From: Paroedura picta
Lineage: Eukaryota; Chordata; Lepidosauria; Squamata; Gekkonidae
Assembly (NCBI RefSeq): GCF_049243985.1
Contig: NC_135376.1
Span: forward strand, 28,578,001 to 28,642,000
DNA length: 64,000 bases
Reading direction: 5' to 3'
Shown here: piece by piece, positions 56,906-64,000 of the stretch
Position numbering within the stretch: the stretch's first letter is position 1
Layout of the letters: each line of letters begins with the position of its first letter
The notes under the pieces: generated by a model
What the model saw: only the letters and a program-made list of their open reading frames with translations
What the model was told of the DNA's origin: nothing
Databases searched by the model: none
Position numbers and translations under genes: made by a program

Positions 56906-57709
56906 GCAGAAATCCCCCCTCTACCCCCTACCTCTAGAGGGAGGAGGCAGGAGAGGTGAAGCTGTCGAGTTGTAGCTTAACACCAGGCATTTTAATTTAG
57001 AAAGGTCAAACGTCAGTGTGTCCTCTGTTGTTTTGTCATAGGAGATTATATTTGCTCATTTCAGTGAGTTGAAAACAACAGCCTTTAACATTCATTTCCA
57101 CTTTAAGAAGCTAATTCAAGGAGCTTTAATGCCGCAACTATTATACAAAATGAGGATAAAAGCATGGTTAGACATTGGCAGTTTGGGTTTTGCTCTCATG
57201 TTTTTGAAAGCCATGACCAGCTCTCATTTTCATGTCAAAATCTGTGTCTTAAGAGAGGGAGGAAAAATACCTCATGTACACACAGCATTAAAATATGCAT
57301 CATTGCAAAACACCTGTTCATTCCATGAGGGTTTGAACAGGAAAAATTCCTAAAGAACAGTTAATTTCTTTCAGAGCCATAGTGCAGGCTAGATCTTGCT
57401 TACGTAAACATAAAGAGGATATTTTGACTGGAACTGGGTGGAGCCTTACTCTGTAATAATCAGTTTCAACCCAGGGTGACTCAGGAGGTGGAATGCAGCC
57501 CTTGAACCTGGGCTTGAGCTGTTTCTCGGTCCTGTATACCTTGGGTAATATTACAGATACCACAATCTGAGTTTTGGCCTACCACCAAGTTATGTATTGT
57601 CTTGCAGGGATGCTATTAAAACATACTATATCCTTTCCAAAATTGTCTGGACATTTAAATTACTGTTAGGAATATTTCCTCATATCCCCATGTGCAGAAA
57701 TGCTGCTGA

Positions 57710-57770
57710 GAAATTGCCCTGAGCCCACTATAAGAGAGGCAGTATAAAAATCTAATGTAATAATATTTTA
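57710..57770 (+). mobile_element. L2-type LINE 3' end
   Basis: 'attgccctgagcccactata' and 'agaggcagtataaaaatcta' form a short, old LINE terminus. Confidence 0.5.
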
Positions 57771-57779
57771 ACTAATGGG

Positions 57780-59680
57780 ATTTTAAAAAATCAAGTGTTT
57801 TAGGGATTTAAATTATTTTATATGGTGTTTTAAGTTTGTTGTAAGGAGCCTTGTGGCTCTAGTAATAAATCGGAAAGTAGGGTAATCCTTGGAATAAATA
57901 AACACTGAATAAGTGTGGACACAGCATCCAAATAAATGCAAGTCTGCCACACAACCATTAATCACTGCTTTATATTTTCTTCAAACCATGTAAAGGTTAA
58001 CATCTTTAGAGTGGTCTTTTACTTAGTCCCATTAATGCTAGCATGCCAGATGAATTAAGCAGACATTCTGATATTTATCATAATGGGCTTCAGAAGCAAT
58101 GTGGCTGGCTCTAAGGATTACAATAATGGATTATTGATTCTTTTCTTATGTTAAAAAGATGTTCTCTTTGCTTGTTTCCATTCCTAGTTAAATGGGAATC
58201 TAGGAAAAGTGTTCAGGTTACTATTTGCATAGTCAGATGATACAATCAAACCCATTAACACATGTCCTGATGGCTTTAAGGTAAGATAGTGCCTCAGCCA
58301 GATATACATAACTGACAAGTTTAGTCTGAAGGGTAGTTGCCATATTTGGCCTCAGAAATGAAACCTACACAACCAGCATGCCACAAGCTTAATGAAGGTT
58401 TCCACTCGTATATTCTAGGCACTGCACTAGAATTTCCTAAGATATTTTAGCCAGCTTCTTCCCAAAAGACTCGAGACATGCTAGTAATGTTTAAAATGCT
58501 TCAAGATGAAACAGTTGAAACCAATGTATCTTTTTTCAGTTAATTTTTTCTCTCTGTTCCACGGCACTCTTTTTGAACCTTCACAGGTCTCACTGATTTG
58601 GTCTATTAATCTTTCCTCTTCTGCCACCATGTATTCTACCCTCTGCCACATAGGTCTGCAGTACTCTTGGTCTCTCTGGGTCTACAGAGCCTGTTATTCC
58701 TCTTCCTGTCGCATAAATCTGTTCCGCTATTATCAATCTTTCTTACCACAAACCTTTTTCTGCCTTCAGCCTTCCCCTCTCATGTTCTCTCCCCCCCTGC
58801 TTTCCTTGTATATTTAACAGCAAGCATTCTCCAATCTTTCCACTTTTCCATCAGTTCACATACTGAGACTATGCTTGAATGTCATAGTTAAACACCATGG
58901 TTGAGGGAAAATGTGCATTAAGCTGACTGGTTGGTAGACTGGAGTAGATGCTTCACTCCTCCCTCTTCTTTTCATACCTTTCATGTATGTTTTCCCACTA
59001 TTGTGGTTAAATGCAGCATGAGGGGAATGCAAGAGGCAGGTGGGCTATAAAGAATGGTTGGCTGCCACTGTGAGCTAGGTTGGAAAGACTGACGCTGTCA
59101 TTTTATTAGGGACAGCAAGCTCTTAAGTCAGGGACAGGAGAGGGAATTAGATGTAGTGAAGCACATATTCTCCCATGGTCACCCCCACCTCTGATGGGAT
59201 TTGGTGGGATTTAGTTGCTCCCATGCAGCAATGGAAAAAGTCCTCAAATGTCCAAGGAGATGAATGTAACTGGCCTGGGGACCTGCAGTTATGCGTGTCT
59301 GTTTGCAACAGTAACTGTAAACTGAGTGCCAACACAACCCAAGGTGTTTTTGTGCTCTTCAAAGATCAGAAACACATAACTATTATTCCACAGTGGGATG
59401 GGATATGAAACATTGTATTGCTTTAAATTACACTAATGTTTTACATCATAGCATTCCATTTTGTTACAGTGTGATTCTGCTACCCAAGTGTCAATTGGGC
59501 TAACTTTCAGCATACTGGGCAAAACTTGAGTGTGATTATTCTCCATTCTTCTAGTCGCTCACTTTTTTTACACTGTTGGAGGATAACAGCTGTTTCATCA
59601 TGTATTTCTAAGGGTCAAGTAGGATACAAGGCTATGTATCCTAAAAAGTACAATGCTATTTGTCAAAATGAATGCTCTCC
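57780..59680. other. Intergenic DNA before the MRPL44 3' end
   Basis: No gene, RNA or repeat family was recognised. AT-rich and apparently unique. Confidence 0.45.
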
Positions 59681-59687
59681 AAAGTTC

Positions 59688-59729
59688 TTTATTTCTTAAC
59701 ATAAGACTTTTCTCTGCCCTAGTTTTATT
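59688..59729 (-). terminator. MRPL44: MRPL44 candidate poly(A) signals
   Basis: AATAAA on the - strand at 59729-59724 and at 59693-59688, about 90-130 nt after the stop. A short 3' UTR like the human one is implied. Confidence 0.6.
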
Positions 59730-59818
59730 TCCTGTTGAAAACCCAAGCAAATAAAGCCTCTCAAAAAGCATCATCATTTGGAACAAGGTTTGTACACAAA
59801 GCAGGAGCAAACCTCTAC

Positions 59819-59990
59819 CTAATTGCTGCTAAGGAACTTTTCTGCTCTCTGCTCCCACTTTGGAGAAGAATAGTCCCAGGGTTGCCTATTTTCAGTGAAC
59901 CCATAAAGTTTCCGGAGGGCCACGCGGGAAGCCTCTTCTTCAGCGGCCAATATTGTATCTCCAGTGCCTTCTGCCAGAAGCTTCTTATCA
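59819..59990 (-). CDS. MRPL44: MRPL44 last coding exon
   Basis: The acceptor is ttatttccag|TGATAAG. It completes the Cys codon, encodes 56 residues and ends in TAG at 59821-59819. It carries the conserved [19 protein letters not shown] helix of the dsRNA-binding domain. Confidence 0.96.
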
Positions 59991-62900
59991 CTGGAAATAA
60001 AAAGGACATAGTTTTATGGGAAATCTCAGTTACTCCACAATGCATAAAGGTATTGGTAACCTGGCACTCATTTCACATAATACATCAAGATAAGGAATAT
60101 TCATAGCATGCGATTTTTGTCCAATGCACTTCAAATTGGATGCTGTATTATATTAATGAAAGTGATTTCCAATGGATCCCTGGTGCTTAAATTACCCAGA
60201 GGAGTAAGAATCTGTTCAAGATTTAAACCTTCCCATCCTTAAGAGAACTATATTTTAGCAGGTCATGGCAAAGTATACTTTGAGTAAGATGAAAAGAACA
60301 ACATTTTGCATCAAGGCCAGACTGTTAGCAGTCAGACCCCTCCACATTGAGGGCCAGTTTACAGATAGAAAACCATAAACATAAACACCCTTCCTATAAT
60401 ATCATGTCAAATACTAAAAGCAACACACTGCCTGGCCAAAAAGGATATAAAAATAGATGTCAGCCAGATTTTAAGAGCAAATACACTGTCTGGCCCAAAA
60501 AACATAAAATGGATGCCAGCCAGAAATAAGCCTGGACACATTGTTTAGTATGTGTGGTAAAGAATGGCTGGCTTGCTAGCAATCTCCTCCATCCCAGGGA
60601 GATGCTTAAATTAGGACAATAGGTTTCACAAGAATTTGCAAATAAACCCATCAATTTCCAGTCTCACTTCCCCTGCACCCATTTACCCTAATTATACAAT
60701 ACTTAACCCTATTATCCAAACCTGATAGCTCCCCCATCCGGCATGTCATCAAGACCATTAGTGCCCATAGTTCACTTTAGGTAAATCTTAGCATGCAAAT
60801 CCCAATTCAGAACTCTCATCCAGCTATTGTTTTTGGGACTTGTATGTCAGACTGCCCCAGGAACATTTTCCATATACAAAAAGCACCTAGCCACCAGTTG
60901 TGTGTGTGCTGATTTTGCATGTGGGTCCTCTCTTCTGTGAAATGCTGGTTGTTTGCTGTTGCCTCCACATACCCCTTCTCATCTGGATTGGTAAATAGCA
61001 CCTCCACTTCAAATATTCTCTCCCCTTTCCTCCTTTATTTTCTTAGTCAGCCTTGTATTTGCTTTTCAGTTACTTAGAGTGTGTGTGTCCCCAATATTCC
61101 CTTAATAAAAGCTTTCCAGGTCAAATAACTGACTGGTTCATTTCAGGGGTCCTCTAAAGGAACAATCCCCATAAGCATTGGTGGGGACCCCAGTTACCCT
61201 CTCTTGCAACATCTCATTTAAGCTAATTTCTACTCACTAATTAGGAAATTGCCTCTTTGGCTAACAGGTCTACACAAACGTGTGATAGAGATTCAGCATG
61301 TCATGGGATTGAATGCCTCCCCCTCCCAAATCCTTCTATCAACAGGCTTTTTCGTATTTGATGAAAATATTTCATCATAGAATCTCCTGCCCGCAGTCTG
61401 AAATTATTTAAAATATATTTTTCTCTTAACTCTGATAAAATATCCAAGATCATTAGGCATAAATAACAATATCCAAATTCATTTTACTATGTGATCTATT
61501 TTTTAGGGTCAGTCAATGTTGCCATTACTTTTACTTCACCTGAAAGCTCTTCCACTTTATACAAAAAATAGAGAAAAATTATGCTCTGTATAAAGCTTGT
61601 GTGCACAAGCACTCTTTTTCTTAGATACCACCTACAGGAGTAGGTGATACGCTTGTCTTTGTTATCTTAAAGGGAGTCTTTTATAAAGCCAAAAGTAGAA
61701 ACAGGCATCTGAATGTCATGTTCAGAACACATCAATCTAGTACTGAAAAACAAGAACTGCAAGGACAAACCAAGATCTAACAAAGTGTGAGTGAGCTCCA
61801 AGTAGGCATCTGGCAGGGAACAAACAAAATATACATCAACAAGTTCTAATGGAATTTGAAAGTTAGTTCCAGCAGTCAAGGATAAGGACAAGGAAAAGGT
61901 CAGGGACTGCCAATGAACAGTGGTGATGGTATTAAGGAAAAGGAATAGCAAAGAAGGAACAAGGCTAGAATGTGGTGAATGGAACGGCTTGGTTATATAA
62001 ATTAAAGGACATCCCCTCCACACACTCTTACCAAGTTTAAGAGGTTATCATGGTAAGGTAAGGACTGGTCTTTAAATTATCATGTCTAATGTAATTACAT
62101 TTGAATTTACAAACTACATTTCAAATAAAATAATACCAGAAGCACAAGCTTCCTTAAACCAGAGAAGTCAGGTGAAAGTCTAACTACCATAGCTACCAGA
62201 GTGCTTTACCATTCTCTACCCACGCTACTGAACATAGGGGGGAGGAGCAGATTAATCCCTTCTGCTAGTCTTCTCTACCACCTTGCAACTACAACATGAT
62301 GGCAAGAGGTAGTAGCCTATGTTCCCCCCCCCTCAGGTTGCAAGGAAGGAACAGTAGGGTGGGATCAAAGAGGAGAGATAAGTGGGAGACCTTGTATTTC
62401 TATACCACCCAGAGCTGTATGGAAAGGCAGTATAAAAATCTAAAATCAATAAATATACTGATAATTTATTATTTTAATTCTAAGTTGCATTGAGTGGATC
62501 TCTGCATAGAAATCTAAATAAATAAATACATTATGGGACAACTGTAGGGAAGAGGAGTGGCCAGAGGAGGAGGAAGGGGCACCAAAAGCAAATCAGGCAG
62601 TTATAGCCCCTTGCCCAAGTCCCACAAGATCCCAGAGCTGGCGCCAGCTGATAGGCACATGTCAGCATAAAACTGTTGAAACTAAACTGATAATGAGTCT
62701 GGTGGGTAGCTGATGGCATTGCCAGTAGTTACTCTACATAACAGAGTAATAGAAATACTCTATTAGTGCCATAATAGAAAAAAGGTAGGATCTAAAAGTT
62801 TAACAGGTAAAGAGACTGAAGTTGTACTAACCAGTACAATCCAACAAAGTACAACGGTAGGGCGGTGGTAGCTCCTGACTGTCTTGTTAGTCTTGGCTCT

Positions 62901-63010
62901 GGAGCAGATATATTCCTCTTGGCCAGTTCTTCCACCAGCAAGCCCATGGGGTTTACTACATTCCAAAGTTCAAATAGCTCTTTTCCTATCAGCTGAGGAA
63001 CGAAGAAGTC
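59819..63010 (-). CDS. MRPL44: MRPL44, mitochondrial ribosomal protein L44 (3' part; gene runs off the window)
   Basis: Large-subunit protein of the mitochondrial ribosome. It has an RNase III-like fold that lacks cleavage activity in mammals as far as known, followed by a double-stranded RNA-binding domain. Two coding exons are visible: 63010-62832 and 59990-59819 (minus order), joined GT-AG within a Cys codon. The first encodes [20 protein letters not shown] and [20 protein letters not shown], then [19 protein letters not shown]. The second encodes [40 protein letters not shown] and a short tail ending in TAG. Together they match the last about 116 residues of the human protein, including nearly the whole dsRNA-binding domain. 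The N-terminal exons, with the mitochondrial targeting peptide and most of the RNase III-like domain, lie beyond 64000. Confidence 0.96.
60330..61180 (+). mobile_element. Possible solo LTR or LTR relic of an endogenous retrovirus
   Basis: A fossil candidate in the MRPL44 last intron. It would start near 'tgttagcagtcag' and end near 'ccccataagca', with an AATAAAAGC signal shortly before the end and 'ttggtggggacccc', like a primer-binding region, just after. No internal virus genes were seen. Family and age cannot be given, and the assignment rests on these weak marks only. Confidence 0.3.
62395..62530 (+). mobile_element. L2-type LINE 3' ends, two short pieces
   Basis: 'ctataccacccagagctgta' and 'aaaggcagtataaaaatcta', then 'gcattgagtggatctctgca' with (AAAT)n. 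Old LINE termini in the MRPL44 intron. Confidence 0.5.
62832..63010 (-). CDS. MRPL44: MRPL44 penultimate exon
   Basis: The acceptor is ttgtgttcag|GACTTC and the donor is TACTG|GTTAGT. The 179 nt start in phase 0 and end two bases into the Cys codon. The human counterpart is [20 protein letters not shown] onward. Confidence 0.96.
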
Positions 63011-63275
63011 CTGAACACAAAAGGAAACAAAAGTAACAAGGGCCACAAGTTTTGATTCCTGACTTATACAGAAATTAAAGATGCAATAGCAAAACAGAAA
63101 TATGAAGTGTTAGTATGTGCTACATGTTTTACAATTATAGTTACCAAAAATCTAAAACATGTCATCATTCAAAATGCCAAAGCTTGTATTTTGAGTTTCT
63201 AACACTTAGGACAGTTATTCACACAAGTCATTCGACAAAGGCAACATTCCCTTAAAGTTAGGAAATTATGTAAAC

Positions 63276-63621
63276 CAGTGGTCCCCAACCCCCGGTCCGG
63301 AGACCGGTCCCGGTCCGTAGATCAGTCGGTACCGGGCCGTGGCTCCTCCTCATCCTCCTCCCCGGCTGCGGCCTCGGGGGCTGCCCTGCCACTCTGCTGC
63401 CGGCTCATCTTTGGTGCTCTCCAGCGGCTGCCATGGCTGGGGCTCCCCTTCAGCGTGGCACTGCGCAGCTGCTGCTGGCAGCACCCCCCAGCAGGCAGCG
63501 GGAAGTCAGAGGCACTGGCAGGAAAGCAACGTCCCTCGGCAAAAGACTACCACCCCCTGGGCCTCAGTAAAAGTGTCAAGTGTTGACTGGTCCCCGGTGA
63601 TAAAAAAGTTGGGGACCACTG
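63276..63621. mobile_element. GC-rich hAT MITE, complete, 346 bp, perfect 8-bp target duplication
   Basis: Ends CAGTGGTCCCCAACC and (reversed) CAGTGGTCCCCAACTT. ATGTAAAC flanks both sides (63268-63275 and 63622-63629). The interior differs from the 56174 copy: 'cccggtccggagaccggtcc' near the left end and 'ctggtccccggtgataaaaa' near the right, so it is a separate subfamily with the same termini. It lies in an MRPL44 intron. Confidence 0.92.
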
Positions 63622-63629
63622 ATGTAAAC

Positions 63630-64000
63630 CATGATTTCCTCAAGAAATGTACCTGTTACCTATCATAAATCAATATACCTTTCAGTCATATTCACGAACA
63701 TATTAATAGGACAAAACCCTTTTACAGGTTAATGTGGGGGTGGGGGTGAACACATTCTAAGGACAAGGAAAGCTCTGACAGGAAGAGCACTGATCCCACT
63801 TCACCAACAGGTATGTACACTGGAATGCCTGCTGATAATCAATGATGGGACACACACACAACACCCCTAAATTCAAGGTCAAAAGGATCCCAAAATTATA
63901 AGCATTACTAGAACTATTTTTCCTAACTGGTGGACCTTTCCCAGCTACTTTTCCCAGAGTGGGTGGTATTTCCTAGGGTTTACCCTGCATGCAGTAAGAA
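63630..64000. other. MRPL44 intron continuing off the window
   Basis: No exon is visible here. The preceding MRPL44 exon must lie beyond 64000. Confidence 0.6.

Noticed and set aside
1-64000. CRISPR array, operons or other prokaryotic systems
   Set aside because: The DNA is vertebrate with spliced genes. Regular repeats seen are microsatellites or dispersed SINEs, not spaced direct repeats.

Overview
The window is vertebrate nuclear DNA, almost certainly from a squamate reptile (a lizard). The repeats indicate this: a complete Sauria-type SINE with the family's (ACCTTT)n-like 3' end, a BovB (RTE) LINE tail, CR1 and L2 LINEs, several copies of a tRNA-derived SINE ending in (TTC)n, a 5S-rRNA-derived repeat, and many small hAT, Helitron-like and mariner remnants. 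I cannot name the species.

Three host genes were recognised by reading exons and splice sites. (1) SLC19A3, thiamine transporter 2, on the + strand. Five coding exons between 2575 and 15389 give a 486-residue protein that aligns end to end with the 496-residue human protein as I remember it. (2) AGFG1 (ArfGAP with FG repeats 1), on the - strand. Thirteen coding exons from 52138 down to 19818 give 560 residues (human 562), with a CpG-island promoter. (3) MRPL44 (mitochondrial ribosomal protein L44), on the - strand. Its last two coding exons are at 62832-63010 and 59819-59990; the 5' part lies beyond 64000. All reading frames are intact and every intron used has GT-AG ends.

Layout: 1-2563 is upstream DNA with SINE pieces and a (GGAA)n tract. 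2564 to about 15.9 kb is SLC19A3. About 15.9-19.2 kb is the tail-to-tail gap between SLC19A3 and AGFG1, carrying a mosaic of DNA-transposon remnants. About 19.2-52.4 kb is AGFG1, whose introns hold most of the repeats. 52.4-59.7 kb lies between the AGFG1 promoter and the MRPL44 3' end. 59.7-64 kb is MRPL44.

The genes do not form a pathway: one is a plasma-membrane vitamin transporter, one an endocytic and nuclear-pore-like adaptor, and one a mitoribosome subunit. The most interesting material is in the repeats. It includes palindromic GC-rich hAT elements with perfect 8-bp target duplications, a SPIN-like hAT element with its target duplication, Helitron-like elements with a textbook 3' hairpin and CTRR end (one carrying a Sauria SINE inserted into its last dozen bases), and layered SINE/5S/CR1 insertions. 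I found no new biological system, CRISPR array or prokaryotic feature.
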